Notes: generated by a model not told the origin, from the sequence alone. A stretch of 64,000 bases of DNA from Streptomyces sp. Act143 (GCF_003143935.1 NZ_QFRX01000001.1:7176129-7240128); one strand, 5' to 3'; counted from the stretch's first letter, positions 52,351 through 62,635 are shown. Translations and numbers: made by a program.

Positions 52351-53298
52351 GTGAGGGACACACGAGAGAGCCGGCTGCTCCTGGTGCTGCTGATCGCCAT
52401 CGCGTTCGCACTGATCACGGTGGACATCCGCGGCGGGGAGGACTCACCGGTCGACGGTGCCCGCCAGGCCGCGGCCACGGTCTTCGGCCCCATCGAGGAC
52501 GGCGTCTCCGCCGCGGTGAACCCGGTCGGCAACGCGATCTCCTCCATCCGCGACTCCGGCGAACGGCACGACCGGCTCGCCGCCCTGGAGAAGGAGAACG
52601 CGGCCCTCAAGGCGAAGCTCGGCAGCGACGACCGCAACGCCAGCCGCCTCAAGCAGCTCAACAAGCTGATGGGCATCGCCGCCGAGGGCCAGTACGGCAT
52701 CAAGGGCGCCGAGGTCATCGCCATAGGAGCGGCCCAGGGCTTCTCCTGGACCATCACCATCGACGTCGGCAGCAACGACGGCATCAAACGTGACATGACC
52801 GTCCTCAACGGCGACGGACTGGTCGGCCGCGTGACGACCGTCGGCCCGAACACCGCCACCGTCCTGCTCGCCAACGACCCCGACTTCACCGTCGGCACCC
52901 GCATGGAGGCCGGCGACGAACTCGGCTTCGCCTCCGGGCAGGGCGACCGGCCGCTGCGCGTCGAACTCCTCAACGGCAAGGCCGAGGTGAAGAAGGGCGA
53001 CCGCCTGGTCACCTTCGGCTCGCAGGCCGACAAGCCCTTCGTGCCCGGCGTCCCCGTCGGCGTCGTCTCCCGCGTCGACCCCTCCGGCGGCGGCCTGACC
53101 CGCACCCTCTACGTCACCCCGTACGTCGGCTTCACCAAGCTGGACGTCGTCGGCGTCGTCGTCGAGGCCCCGAAGAAGGACCCGCGCGACACGGTGCTGC
53201 CGGACAAGCCGAAGCCGACCCCCCGGCCGACGGTCACCGTCACGGTCACCCCCTCGGCGAACGCCAACGCCGACGGCCAGTTCGAGCAAGAGCAGTAG
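52351..53298 (+). CDS. mreC: Rod shape-determining protein MreC
   Basis: A 315-aa single-pass protein linking wall synthases to MreB. One N-terminal membrane helix (RLLLVLLIAIAFALITVDI), a coiled coil (ALEKENAALKAKLG) and the periplasmic double beta-barrel domain (GFSWTITIDVGSNDGI). A Pro/Thr-rich tail (PKPTPRPTVTVTVTPS) ends it. I use GTG 52351 (RDTRESRLL), as in relatives. Confidence 0.95.
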   Translation: MRDTRESRLLLVLLIAIAFALITVDIRGGEDSPVDGARQAAATVFGPIEDGVSAAVNPVGNAISSIRDSGERHDRLAALEKENAALKAKLGSDDRNASRLKQLNKLMGIAAEGQYGIKGAEVIAIGAAQGFSWTITIDVGSNDGIKRDMTVLNGDGLVGRVTTVGPNTATVLLANDPDFTVGTRMEAGDELGFASGQGDRPLRVELLNGKAEVKKGDRLVTFGSQADKPFVPGVPVGVVSRVDPSGGGLTRTLYVTPYVGFTKLDVVGVVVEAPKKDPRDTVLPDKPKPTPRPTVTVTVTPSANANADGQFEQEQ

Positions 53299-53311
53299 GA
53301 GCTGATTCCCC

Positions 53312-53992
53312 TTGCGTGTCAACCGGATCCTGCTCTCCACCTCCCTCGTCGTCGTCGCCCTGGTCCTCCAGGTCAGCGTCCTGTCCAGACTCCACCTCCC
53401 GGGCGCCGTCCCCGACGTGCTCCTGCTGACCGTCCTCGGCCTCGCCATGGTCTACGGCCATGTCGGCGGCGCCCTCGTCGGCTTCGGCGCCGGACTCCTC
53501 GCCGACCTCGCGCCCCCCGCGGACCACGCCGCCGGCCGCTACGCGCTGGTGCTGTGCGTCATCGGCTACCTCGCCGGCCTCGCCAAGCCGGAGAACGGCC
53601 GCCTGAAGTCGGCCACCGGCCCGATGGTCGTCGTGGTCGTCGCCGCCCTCGGCACGACCCTGCTCTACGCCGGTGTCGGCGCCCTCGTCGGCGACACCGC
53701 GGCCCGTCATGTCGGCCTCGGCAGCCTGCTGTTCACCGCCGCGCTGTACGACCTGCTGCTCGCGCCGTTCGTCGTCCCCGGCATCATGGCGCTCGCCCGC
53801 CGCGCCGAGAACGACCCGCTCGCGGAGACCAACTCCGCCGCCAAGAAGGCCACCGACATCTCGTCGGGCTGGCTGTCGTCCGGGACCGGCCTGAAGATCG
53901 GCGGGCAGCGCGGCGGACTCGGCTCGCTGAAGACCAAGGCCCGGACGCGGACCGCCCGCGTCGGCCGCATCAAGGGGGTCAAGCGGCTGTGA
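53312..53992 (+). CDS. mreD: Rod shape-determining protein MreD
   Basis: A 226-aa membrane protein with about five helices and a basic cytoplasmic C-terminus (TKARTRTARVGRIKGVKRL). It starts at TTG 53312 with AGGAG 9 bases upstream, partly inside the mreC stop codon, so it is coupled to mreC. Confidence 0.9.
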   Translation: MRVNRILLSTSLVVVALVLQVSVLSRLHLPGAVPDVLLLTVLGLAMVYGHVGGALVGFGAGLLADLAPPADHAAGRYALVLCVIGYLAGLAKPENGRLKSATGPMVVVVVAALGTTLLYAGVGALVGDTAARHVGLGSLLFTAALYDLLLAPFVVPGIMALARRAENDPLAETNSAAKKATDISSGWLSSGTGLKIGGQRGGLGSLKTKARTRTARVGRIKGVKRL

Positions 53993-54144
53993 GGGCGGGG
54001 GTGTCGAGGCCGGATCAGATCGCTGCGGCCTCAGGCGAGTTCACTCGAACGGGTCTGCCGGGCCGGAACGTCGTCTCACAGGTCAGCCGTTCATCATTCG
54101 TACGCGCACACAACCCGGCGCACTGAGAGGGGGCGGCAGCCGCA

Positions 54145-56400
54145 GTGACCAACATCCCCGAGACCGGTCGGACCCCACGGGTCCAGATCAGGCTCATCGT
54201 GATCCAGATCCTCGTCCTGTCCCTCCTCGGCACCCTCGGCGGGCGCCTGTGGTACCTCCAGATCCGCGAGGGCGAGGCATACGCCAAGGAGGCCTCCGGC
54301 AACCACGTCCAGCAGGTCGTCGAGCCCGCCGTACGCGGCTCGATCCTGGACGCGCGCGGCGTGCCGATCGCGGACAACGAGACCAGGCTGGTGGTCTCCG
54401 CCTCCCGCACGGACCTGCTGAAGATGAAGGACGACGGCAAGGCCGTCCTCACCAAGCTGGCCAAGGTCCTCGGCATGAAGCCCGCGGAGGTCATGCAGAA
54501 GGTCCGCCTCTGCGACGCCAAGACCCCCCAACCCTGCTGGAACGGCTCGCCGTACCAGCCCATCCCCATCACCGACGAGGCCACCGCCAAGCAGGCCCTG
54601 CAGATCCGTGAGCGCGCCGAGGACTTCCCCGGCATCACCGCCGAGCCCGAGGCCGTGCGCCGCTACCCGGGCCCCGGCAAGGCCAACACCGCCCAGGTCC
54701 TCGGCTACCTCTCCCCGGTCACCGACGAGGAGATCACCAAGGCCCAGGACACCGACTCGCCCTACCTCCGCTCCGACCAGGTCGGCCGCTCCGGGCTCGA
54801 GCGGGAGTACGACAAGGAGCTGCGCGGCAAGGCCGGCGTCACCCGCTACGAGGTCGACAACCTCGGCCGTGTCATCGGCCAGGCCGAGGCCGACGAGGCC
54901 CAGCCCGGTGCCAACCTCGTCACCAGCATCGACTCCCGCGTCCAGCGCGTCGCGGAGTACGAACTGAACGAGGCGATGAAGAAGGCCCGAGAGGTCTACG
55001 ACGACAACACCGGCGAGAACTACAAGGCCGACTCCGGTGCCGTCGTCGTCATGGAGGCCAAGACCGGCCGCATCGTCGCCATGGCCTCCAACCCGACCTA
55101 CGACCCCAACGCCTGGGTCGGCGGCATCTCCGCCAAGGACTACAAGAAGCTCACCGGCAAGAGCTCCAACTACCCGCTGCTCAACCGGGCCATCCAGGGC
55201 CAGTCGGCGCCCGGCTCCACCTTCAAGGTGATCTCCACGGCCGCCGCCGTCGAGGCCGGCTACGACTTCGACGGCCGCTACCCGTGCACGAGCTCGTACT
55301 CGGTCGGCGGCCAGGTCTTCAAGAACTTCGAGTCGGAGAACTTCGGCCCCATCAACCTCGGCCGCGCGCTGGAGGTCTCCTGCGACACCGTCTTCTACGG
55401 CCTCGCCCACAAGGAGTGGCAGCGGGACGGCGGCATCAACCCGAAGAAGGGCGAGCCGAAGGACTACTTCTTCAAGGCCGCCCACCAGTTCGGCCTCGGC
55501 AAGACCACCGGCATCGACCTGCCCAACGAGGTCACCGGCCGCGTCCCCGACCGCGCATGGAAGCAGGCGTACTGGGAGGCCAACAAGGACGCCTGGTGCA
55601 AGACCGGCAAGAAGGACGGCACGTACGTCGAGAAGATCTCCTACGAGAACTGCCTCGAGGGCAACAAGATGCGCGCCGGTGACGAGATCAACTACTCCAT
55701 CGGCCAGGGCGACACCATGGTCACCCCGATCCAGATGGCCACGATCTACGCGGCGATCTCCAACGGCGGCACCCTGTACAACCCGACGGTCGGCAAGGCC
55801 ATCGTCAGCGCCGACGGCCAGTCCGTCGACGAGATCGCGCCCAAGTCCCACGGCAAGCTGCCCATAAGCAAGACCACGCTCGCCAAGATGGACGACGCCC
55901 TCGCGGGCGTGGCCACCCGCGGTACCGCCGCCTGGCGCTTCGCCCAGGTCGGCTGGCCGCAGGACAAGATCCCGATGCACGCCAAGACCGGTACGGCCGA
56001 GGTCTACGGCAAGCAGACGACGTCCTGGTTCGCCACGTACACCAAGGACTACTCGATCGTGATGACCATCTCCCAGGGTGGTACGGGCTCCGGCGCCTCC
56101 GGCCCGGCCGTCCGCAACATCTACGACGCGCTGTACGGCGTCTCCGACGACGGCACCATCAACAAGAAGAACGCGCTGCTGCCCACCCCGCAGAAGGGCC
56201 TGCCGAAGGTCCGCACGGACGGCACCATCAAGTCCCCGAAGGTCGCCAAGGACCCCGCCAAGGAGCAGCGGGTGAGCCAGGAGGGCGCCCCCAAGCCGGA
56301 CGAGACCACGCTGGCCGCGACCGTCGAGCAGCCCGCGGCAGGCAACCGCAACACCCGCAGGCGCCGCCGTCGCCGGGGGAGCCGGAGGACGTGCACATGA
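54145..56400 (+). CDS. mrdA: Penicillin-binding protein 2 (elongation transpeptidase)
   Basis: A 751-aa class B PBP, cross-linking peptidoglycan with RodA. One N-terminal helix, the dimerisation domain (VRGSILDARGVPIADN), the active serine in SAPGSTFKV, SCD in EVSCDTVFYG, and KTG in HAKTGTAEV. The tail is Arg-rich. GTG start; stop overlaps the rodA start (ATGA). Confidence 0.95.
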   Translation: MTNIPETGRTPRVQIRLIVIQILVLSLLGTLGGRLWYLQIREGEAYAKEASGNHVQQVVEPAVRGSILDARGVPIADNETRLVVSASRTDLLKMKDDGKAVLTKLAKVLGMKPAEVMQKVRLCDAKTPQPCWNGSPYQPIPITDEATAKQALQIRERAEDFPGITAEPEAVRRYPGPGKANTAQVLGYLSPVTDEEITKAQDTDSPYLRSDQVGRSGLEREYDKELRGKAGVTRYEVDNLGRVIGQAEADEAQPGANLVTSIDSRVQRVAEYELNEAMKKAREVYDDNTGENYKADSGAVVVMEAKTGRIVAMASNPTYDPNAWVGGISAKDYKKLTGKSSNYPLLNRAIQGQSAPGSTFKVISTAAAVEAGYDFDGRYPCTSSYSVGGQVFKNFESENFGPINLGRALEVSCDTVFYGLAHKEWQRDGGINPKKGEPKDYFFKAAHQFGLGKTTGIDLPNEVTGRVPDRAWKQAYWEANKDAWCKTGKKDGTYVEKISYENCLEGNKMRAGDEINYSIGQGDTMVTPIQMATIYAAISNGGTLYNPTVGKAIVSADGQSVDEIAPKSHGKLPISKTTLAKMDDALAGVATRGTAAWRFAQVGWPQDKIPMHAKTGTAEVYGKQTTSWFATYTKDYSIVMTISQGGTGSGASGPAVRNIYDALYGVSDDGTINKKNALLPTPQKGLPKVRTDGTIKSPKVAKDPAKEQRVSQEGAPKPDETTLAATVEQPAAGNRNTRRRRRRRGSRRTCT

Positions 56401-57593
56401 CCGGCAACAGCTTCTCCGTCTCCGGGTACGGACCCGAACGCGCGGGCTGGACGCGGCTGTTCGCCCGCGACTCGCTCGCCCGCCGGCTGGACTGGCCGAT
56501 ACTGTTCGCGGCGCTCGCGCTCTCCGGCATCGGCTCGCTCCTGGTCTTCTCGGCGACCCGCAACCGCACCGAGATCAACCAGGGCGACCAGTACTACTTC
56601 CTGATCCGGCACATCATGAACACCGGCATCGGGTTCGCCCTGATGATCGGCACGGTCTGGCTCGGCCACCGAGCCCTGAGAACGGCCGTCCCGATCCTCT
56701 ACGGCGCCTCGGTGTTCCTGATCCTGCTGGTCCTCACCCCGCTGGGCTCCACGGTCAACGGCGCCCACTCCTGGATCGTGCTCGGCGGCGGCTTCTCCCT
56801 CCAGCCCTCGGAGTTCGTGAAGATCACGATCATCCTGGGCATGGCGATGCTGCTGGCGGCGCGGGTCGACGCGGGCGACAAGCCCTACCCGGACCACCGG
56901 ACCGTGCTCCAGGCCCTGGGCCTGGCCGCCGTGCCGATGCTGATCGTCATGCTGATGCCCGACCTCGGGTCGGTCATGGTCATGGTCATCATCGTGCTGG
57001 GCGTGCTGCTCGCCTCCGGCGCCTCCAACCGCTGGGTGTTCGGCCTCCTCGGCACCGGCGCGATCGGCGCGATCGCGGTCTGGCAGCTCGGCATCCTCGA
57101 CGACTACCAGATCGCCCGCTTCGCCGCCTTCGCCAACCCCAGCCTCGACCCGGCCGGCGTCGGCTACAACACCAACCAGGCGAGGATCGCGATCGGGTCG
57201 GGCGGCCTCACCGGCTCCGGCCTGTTCCACGGCTCGCAGACCACCGGCCAGTTCGTGCCCGAGCAGCAGACCGACTTCGTCTTCACGGTCGCGGGCGAGG
57301 AACTCGGCTTCGTCGGCGCGGGCCTGATCATCGTGCTGCTCGGCGTGGTCCTGTGGCGGGCCTGCCGCATCGCCCGGGAGACGACCGAGCTGTACGGCAC
57401 GATCGTCGCCGCGGGGATCGTGGCCTGGTTCGCCTTCCAGTCCTTCGAGAACATCGGGATGACGCTGGGCATCATGCCGGTCACCGGTCTTCCGCTGCCG
57501 TTCGTGTCCTACGGCGGAACGTCGATGTTCGCCGTGTGGGTCGCGGTGGGACTGCTGCAGTCGATCAAGGTGCAGCGGCCGATGTCGGCGTAG
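56397..57593 (+). CDS. rodA: SEDS glycosyltransferase RodA (FtsW/RodA/SpoVE)
   Basis: A 398-aa SEDS protein with about 10 helices, polymerising lipid II. The key Asp-containing loop PEQQTDFVFTVAGEELGF, QPSEFVKI and the C-terminal LPFVSYGGTSMF are conserved. Paired with PBP2 by a 4-base overlap. In S. coelicolor the product of this locus is called Sfr. Confidence 0.95.
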   Translation: MTGNSFSVSGYGPERAGWTRLFARDSLARRLDWPILFAALALSGIGSLLVFSATRNRTEINQGDQYYFLIRHIMNTGIGFALMIGTVWLGHRALRTAVPILYGASVFLILLVLTPLGSTVNGAHSWIVLGGGFSLQPSEFVKITIILGMAMLLAARVDAGDKPYPDHRTVLQALGLAAVPMLIVMLMPDLGSVMVMVIIVLGVLLASGASNRWVFGLLGTGAIGAIAVWQLGILDDYQIARFAAFANPSLDPAGVGYNTNQARIAIGSGGLTGSGLFHGSQTTGQFVPEQQTDFVFTVAGEELGFVGAGLIIVLLGVVLWRACRIARETTELYGTIVAAGIVAWFAFQSFENIGMTLGIMPVTGLPLPFVSYGGTSMFAVWVAVGLLQSIKVQRPMSA

Positions 57594-57701
57594 CACCACG
57601 GAAGCGGAGCTTCACAGGGGACGCTGCTCACCTCCTGATTCCCCGGGGTTCGGAGTCGGTGCCCTCTGCCCTCCCGCCCCTACTCCGTCTAGATTCGATT
57701 C

Positions 57702-59204
57702 ATGGCGGACACAAAGCGCGAGATCGAGCGGAAGTACGAGTCCGACGACAGCGGACTGCCCGACCTCACCGGCGTCGCCGGGGTCGCGGCAGTCATCGAC
57801 AAGGGTGTCGCCCACCTCGACGCCACCTACTACGACACCCACGACGAACGCCTCGCCGCGTCCTCGATCACGCTGCGCCGCCGCATCGGGGGCACCGACG
57901 CCGGCTGGCACCTGAAGTTCCCGGTGGCGCCCGGCGTACGGGACGAGATCCAGGCGCCCCTCTCCGACACCCTGCCCGATGCCCTCGCCGGCCTGGTCCG
58001 CTCCCGAGTGCGCGCGAGCGAACTGCTGCCCGTGGTCCGGCTGCGCTCCGACCGCGATGTGCGCCACCTCATGAACGCCGACGGACAGCTGCTCGCCGAG
58101 GTCAGCGTGGACGCCGTACACGCCCAGCGGCTCGCCGGGGGCGACGGCAGCGCCCAGTGGACCGAGTTGGAGGTGGAGCTGGCGGACGGCGGCGACCCGG
58201 CCTTCCTCGACCGGGTGGAGAAGCGGCTGCGCAAGGCAGGCGTGCGGCCCTCGAAGTCGGCGTCCAAGCTGGCGCGTGCCCTGGCCGAGACCGCGCCGAA
58301 GAAGCGCCCGCCGGCGTCCGTCGAGGACCCGGTGACCGCGGGCGACCATGTGCTCGCCTACCTCCGTGTCCAGCGGGACGCGATCGTCGAGTACGACCCC
58401 GCCGTGCGCCAGGACGTCGAGGACTCCGTCCACAGCATGCGCGTCGCCACGCGCAGGCTGCGCAGCACGTTCAAGACCTTCGGCAAGGTCCTGGACCGGG
58501 AGGTCACCGATCCGATCGGCGAGGACCTGAAGTGGCTGGCCGGCGAACTGGGCAAGGACCGGGACCGTGAGGTGCTGAGCGAACGCCTGTCGGCGGCGCT
58601 CGACGAGGTGCCCCCCACGCTGGTCCACGGACCGGTCGCGCGGCGGCTGGACCACTGGGCGGGCGACCGGCCCGGCGGGGCGAGCGCGCGGCTGATCGGC
58701 GTCCTCGACTCCCGCCGCTATCTGTCCCTGCTCGACGCCCTGGACGAGGTGCTCAGCGAGCCGCCGCTGCTGAAGGCGGCTGGGAAGAAGCCCGAGAAGG
58801 TACTGCCCAAGGCCGTGAAGAAGGCGTTCGGCAAGGTGTCCGCGCTGGTCGAGCAGGCGGTGGAGCTGGAGCCCGGCACCGATCGGGACGTCGCCGTCCA
58901 CGAGGCCCGCAAGAAGACCAAGCGCACCCGGTACGCGGCGGAGGCGGCCACCCCGGCCCTCGGCAAGTCCGCGAAGGCCCTGACCAGCGCCATGAAGGGG
59001 CTCCAGAACCTGCTCGGGGAGCACCAGGACAGCGTCATGGCCCGCGGAACCCTGAGCGAGCTGTCCGCGCTGGCGCACGCGGCGGGGGAGAGCGCCTTCA
59101 CCTACGGGCTGCTGTACGGGCGGGAGGAGCAGCGGGCGGCGGCTGTGGAGGCCGAGCTGCCCGGGTTCTGGGACGGGATCAAGGACGGGGCGGACGCCCT
59201 CTGA
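57702..59204 (+). CDS. CYTH and CHAD domain protein
   Basis: A 500-aa protein. The N-terminal CYTH domain (about 1-190) has the metal-binding EIERK (ExExK) and later acidic/basic strands; it binds or cleaves triphosphates such as thiamine triphosphate or short polyphosphate. The C-terminal CHAD domain (about 220-490) is helical with conserved histidines (VHSMRVATRRLRSTF, VHEARKKTKRTRYAAE) and binds polyphosphate. The pair is usual for polyphosphate-linked proteins. Confidence 0.9.
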   Translation: MADTKREIERKYESDDSGLPDLTGVAGVAAVIDKGVAHLDATYYDTHDERLAASSITLRRRIGGTDAGWHLKFPVAPGVRDEIQAPLSDTLPDALAGLVRSRVRASELLPVVRLRSDRDVRHLMNADGQLLAEVSVDAVHAQRLAGGDGSAQWTELEVELADGGDPAFLDRVEKRLRKAGVRPSKSASKLARALAETAPKKRPPASVEDPVTAGDHVLAYLRVQRDAIVEYDPAVRQDVEDSVHSMRVATRRLRSTFKTFGKVLDREVTDPIGEDLKWLAGELGKDRDREVLSERLSAALDEVPPTLVHGPVARRLDHWAGDRPGGASARLIGVLDSRRYLSLLDALDEVLSEPPLLKAAGKKPEKVLPKAVKKAFGKVSALVEQAVELEPGTDRDVAVHEARKKTKRTRYAAEAATPALGKSAKALTSAMKGLQNLLGEHQDSVMARGTLSELSALAHAAGESAFTYGLLYGREEQRAAAVEAELPGFWDGIKDGADAL

Positions 59205-59280
59205 GCCGCCGGGCGTCCGGGAGGCGGCCGCGCTCGCGTTACGCTAGATGGTCACCCCTGTCAGTCCACGGAAGTGCGAG

Positions 59281-61260
59281 ATGTCAGCCGAAACCGCCGA
59301 GGCCGTTGAGTCTGTGTTCCCGCAGCTCGAAGCTCTGCTCCCGCATGTGCAGAAGCCGATCCAGTACGTCGGCGGAGAGCTCAACTCCACGGTCAAGCCG
59401 TGGGAGACCTGTGACGTCCGCTGGGCGCTCATGTACCCGGACGCCTACGAGGTCGGGCTGCCCAACCAGGGCGTCATGATCCTCTACGAGGTGCTGAACG
59501 AGCAGGAGGGCGTCCTCGCCGAGCGCACCTACAGCGTGTGGCCGGACCTGGAGGCGCTGATGCGGGAGCACGGCGTCCCGCAGTTCACGGTGGACAGCCA
59601 CCGCCCGGTGAAGGCCTTCGACGTGTTCGGCCTGTCCTTCTCCACGGAGCTGGGCTACACGAACATGCTGACGGCCCTGGACCTGGCGGGCATCCCCCTG
59701 GAGTCGAAGGACCGCGGCCTGGACGACCCGATCGTCCTCGCGGGCGGCCACGCGGCCTTCAACCCGGAGCCGATCGCGGACTTCATCGACGCGGCGATCA
59801 TCGGTGACGGCGAGCAGGCCGTCCTCGACATGACGCGGATCATCAAGGAGTGGAAGGCGGAGGGCCGCCCCGGCGGTCGCGAGGAGGTCCTCTTCCGTCT
59901 GGCGAAGACGGGCGGGGTGTACATCCCGGCCTTCTATGACGTCGAATACCTGCCCGACGGCCGGATCGCCCGTGTGGTCCCCAACAAGTCGGGCGTGCCG
60001 TGGCGCGTGTCGAAGCACACGGTCATGGACCTGGACGAGTGGCCGTACCCGAAGCAGCCCCTGGTCCCGCTGGCCGAGACGGTCCACGAGCGGATGTCGG
60101 TGGAGATCTTCCGCGGCTGCACCCGTGGCTGCCGTTTCTGCCAGGCCGGCATGATCACCCGCCCGGTGCGCGAGCGCTCGATCACGGGCATCGGCGAGAT
60201 GGTCGACAAGGGACTGAAGGCGACGGGCTTCGAGGAGGTCGGCCTCCTCTCCCTGTCCTCCGCGGACCACACCGAGATCGGCGACATCGCGAAGGGCCTG
60301 GCGGACCGGTACGAGGAGGACAAGATCGGCCTGTCCCTCCCGTCGACCCGTGTGGACGCCTTCAACGTCGACCTGGCGAACGAACTCACGCGCAACGGCC
60401 GCCGCTCCGGCCTCACCTTCGCGCCCGAGGGCGGCTCGGAACGCATGCGCAAGGTCATCAACAAGATGGTGAGCGAGGAGGACCTGATCAGGACCGTCGC
60501 CACCGCGTACGGCAACGGCTGGCGCCAGGTGAAGCTGTACTTCATGTGCGGCCTGCCGACGGAGACGGACGAGGACGTCCTGCAGATCGCGGACATGGCG
60601 ATGAACGTGATCGCCAAGGGCCGCGAGGTCTCCCGCTCCAACGACATCCGCTGCACGGTCTCGATCGGCGGCTTCGTCCCCAAGCCCCACACGCCCTTCC
60701 AGTGGGCCCCGCAGCTCTCGGCGGAGGAGACGGACGCCCGCCTGGAGAAGCTCCGCGACAAGATCCGCGGCGACAAGAAGTACGGCCGCTCGATCGGCTT
60801 CCGCTACCACGACGGCAAGCCCGGCATCGTCGAGGGCCTCCTGTCCCGCGGCGACCGCCGCATCGGCGCCGTCATCCGCGCGGTCTACGAGGACGGCGGC
60901 CGCTTCGACGGCTGGCGCGAGCACTTCTCCTACGACCGCTGGATGGCGTGCGCCGACAAGGCCCTCGCCCCCCTCGGCGTGGACGTCGACTGGTACACGA
61001 CCCGCGAGCGCACCTACGAGGAGGTCCTCCCCTGGGACCACCTCGACTCCGGCCTCGACAAGGACTGGCTCTGGGAGGACTGGCAGGACGCCCTCGACGA
61101 GACCGAGGTCGACGACTGCCGCTGGACGCCTTGCTTCGATTGCGGGGTGTGCCCGCAGATGGACACCTCCATCCAGATCGGCCCGACCGGGAAGAAGCTG
61201 CTGCCGCTCACGGTCAAGAACGCGGGGCCCACGCCTGCTGCGAGTGGTCACTCGCACTGA
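59281..61260 (+). CDS. B12-binding-type radical SAM protein, TIGR03960 family
   Basis: A 659-aa radical SAM enzyme of unknown reaction. An N-terminal B12-binding-like domain (MYPDAYEVGLPNQGVMILYE) is followed by the radical SAM core with CTRGCRFC (Cx3Cx2C, near residue 280) and a cysteine-rich C-terminus (CRWTPCFDCGVCPQMD). It is linked by phylogeny to the TIGR03936 protein downstream and to rne. ATG 59281 (MSAETAE). Confidence 0.92.
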   Translation: MSAETAEAVESVFPQLEALLPHVQKPIQYVGGELNSTVKPWETCDVRWALMYPDAYEVGLPNQGVMILYEVLNEQEGVLAERTYSVWPDLEALMREHGVPQFTVDSHRPVKAFDVFGLSFSTELGYTNMLTALDLAGIPLESKDRGLDDPIVLAGGHAAFNPEPIADFIDAAIIGDGEQAVLDMTRIIKEWKAEGRPGGREEVLFRLAKTGGVYIPAFYDVEYLPDGRIARVVPNKSGVPWRVSKHTVMDLDEWPYPKQPLVPLAETVHERMSVEIFRGCTRGCRFCQAGMITRPVRERSITGIGEMVDKGLKATGFEEVGLLSLSSADHTEIGDIAKGLADRYEEDKIGLSLPSTRVDAFNVDLANELTRNGRRSGLTFAPEGGSERMRKVINKMVSEEDLIRTVATAYGNGWRQVKLYFMCGLPTETDEDVLQIADMAMNVIAKGREVSRSNDIRCTVSIGGFVPKPHTPFQWAPQLSAEETDARLEKLRDKIRGDKKYGRSIGFRYHDGKPGIVEGLLSRGDRRIGAVIRAVYEDGGRFDGWREHFSYDRWMACADKALAPLGVDVDWYTTRERTYEEVLPWDHLDSGLDKDWLWEDWQDALDETEVDDCRWTPCFDCGVCPQMDTSIQIGPTGKKLLPLTVKNAGPTPAASGHSH

Positions 61261-61295
61261 GGTGAACGGGGCGCTGGATCGCGTCATGGGTTTCT

Positions 61296-61324
61296 GAGCC
61301 CCCTTCCGGACGGGAAGGGGGCTC
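61296..61324 (+). terminator. Terminator after the radical SAM gene
   Basis: 12-bp perfect stem gagcccccttcc (61296-61307) with ggaagggggctc (61313-61324), 5-base loop. The repeat-rich gene downstream therefore needs its own promoter. Confidence 0.75.
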
Positions 61325-61423
61325 GTCCTTCTGCCCGGAGTCGTCGGGCGGTCGGGACGGACCCGGCCGCGGCCGGCGGTGCGCGGTCGGAACGGAAGCA
61401 GGGCCTCCGGCGTCTACGTCGGT

Positions 61424-62635
61424 ATGGATCTGGAGAAACCAGCGCAGACGGCGCCGCGGCAGAACCCCGAGGGGTGTCTCGCGGTCGCGATTCGGGTGCC
61501 GGTGCGGATCGTCGTGCTGGTGCTGGTCGTGCCGGTGCGCATGGCGTGGGACGCGCTCGTCGTCGCCGGGCGGTTCCTGAACGACACCGTGCTGCGGCCG
61601 CTGGGGCGGGCGCTGGAGTGGGCCCTGGAGTGGGCCGGGCGGATCCTGTTCGTGTGGCCGCTCCTGGGGCTGTGGCGGTATGTGCTCGTGCCGGTCGGCA
61701 AGGGGCTCGCCTGGCTCGGGAACGCGCTCGTCGTGGTGCCTCTGGTGTGGACGTACCGGTATGTGCTGATTCCTCTCGGGCATGGCTTCGGCTGGGCCGC
61801 TCGGCAGGTCGTGGCCGGTCTGGCGTGGGTGTACGCGCGCGTGCTGACGCCCGTCGGGCACGCGATCCTGTGGGCCCTGCGGGGGATCGGCGCCGGGTTC
61901 GCCCTGCTCGGGGCCGGGCTGTACGCCGCCCTGGCCTGGCTGGCGCGCTACCTCGCGGTCGTGCCTGCCGTGTGGCTGTACCGGTGGGTGTTCACGCCGG
62001 TCGGGCACGGTGTCGTGTGGGTGGTGCGGGGGATCGGGGTCGCTCTGTACTGGAGCGGCCGGGTGTTGTTCGTGCTGCCTGCCGTGTGGCTGTACCGGTG
62101 GGTGCTCACGCCGGTCGGGCACGGTGTCGTGTGGGTGGTGCGGGGGATCGGCGTCGCGCTGTACTGGACCGCGCGCGTGCTTCTCGTGCTGCCCGTGCTC
62201 GCCCTGTGGCGGTGGGTGCTCACGCCCGTCGGGCGGTTCCTCGCCGTGCTGGGGCGGGAGGTGCGGGACGCGCTCGGGCATGCCTGGCGGATCGCCGGGT
62301 ACGTCTCGCTCGCGGTGGGGCGGTTCCTCGCGGCCCTCTTCCGGTGGGTCTTCGTGGAACCCGTGCGCTGGGTCTACCGCACGGTGCTCACGCCGGTCGG
62401 ACATGTCGTACGCGATGTGGTGCTGCGGCCCGTCGCCGAGGCCGCCCGCAGTGTGGGACGGGCCACTCGGGAGGCGCTGGCCTCGGTGCGCGAGACCGCG
62501 CGTCAGGCGCGTGCCGACTTCCGGCGGATGCTCTTCGGGGAGCACCGGGAGGCGGTCGAGGCGGACCGGCGGGAACCGACACGGCTCGAGACACGTACTC
62601 TTGGTAGCAGTACGACCGCTCTCACGAAGGACTGA
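61424..62635 (+). CDS. Repeat-rich hydrophobic membrane protein of unknown function
   Basis: A 403-aa protein made largely of repeats of about 34 residues with the core VP.VWLYRWVLTPVGHGV.WV.RGIG; the blocks YVLVPVGKG, YVLIPLGHG, RVLTPVGHA, WVFTPVGHG, WVLTPVGHG, WVLTPVGRF and TVLTPVGHV mark at least seven units. Each unit carries one hydrophobic, Trp/Val-rich stretch with a conserved T/V-PVG turn and mostly basic residues. Two adjacent units (DNA about 61960-62055 and 62062-62157) are nearly identical, so duplication is recent. The C-terminus is charged (RATREALASVRETARQARAD). No known domain. It interrupts the radical SAM/TIGR03936 pair. Confidence 0.65.
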   Translation: MDLEKPAQTAPRQNPEGCLAVAIRVPVRIVVLVLVVPVRMAWDALVVAGRFLNDTVLRPLGRALEWALEWAGRILFVWPLLGLWRYVLVPVGKGLAWLGNALVVVPLVWTYRYVLIPLGHGFGWAARQVVAGLAWVYARVLTPVGHAILWALRGIGAGFALLGAGLYAALAWLARYLAVVPAVWLYRWVFTPVGHGVVWVVRGIGVALYWSGRVLFVLPAVWLYRWVLTPVGHGVVWVVRGIGVALYWTARVLLVLPVLALWRWVLTPVGRFLAVLGREVRDALGHAWRIAGYVSLAVGRFLAALFRWVFVEPVRWVYRTVLTPVGHVVRDVVLRPVAEAARSVGRATREALASVRETARQARADFRRMLFGEHREAVEADRREPTRLETRTLGSSTTALTKD

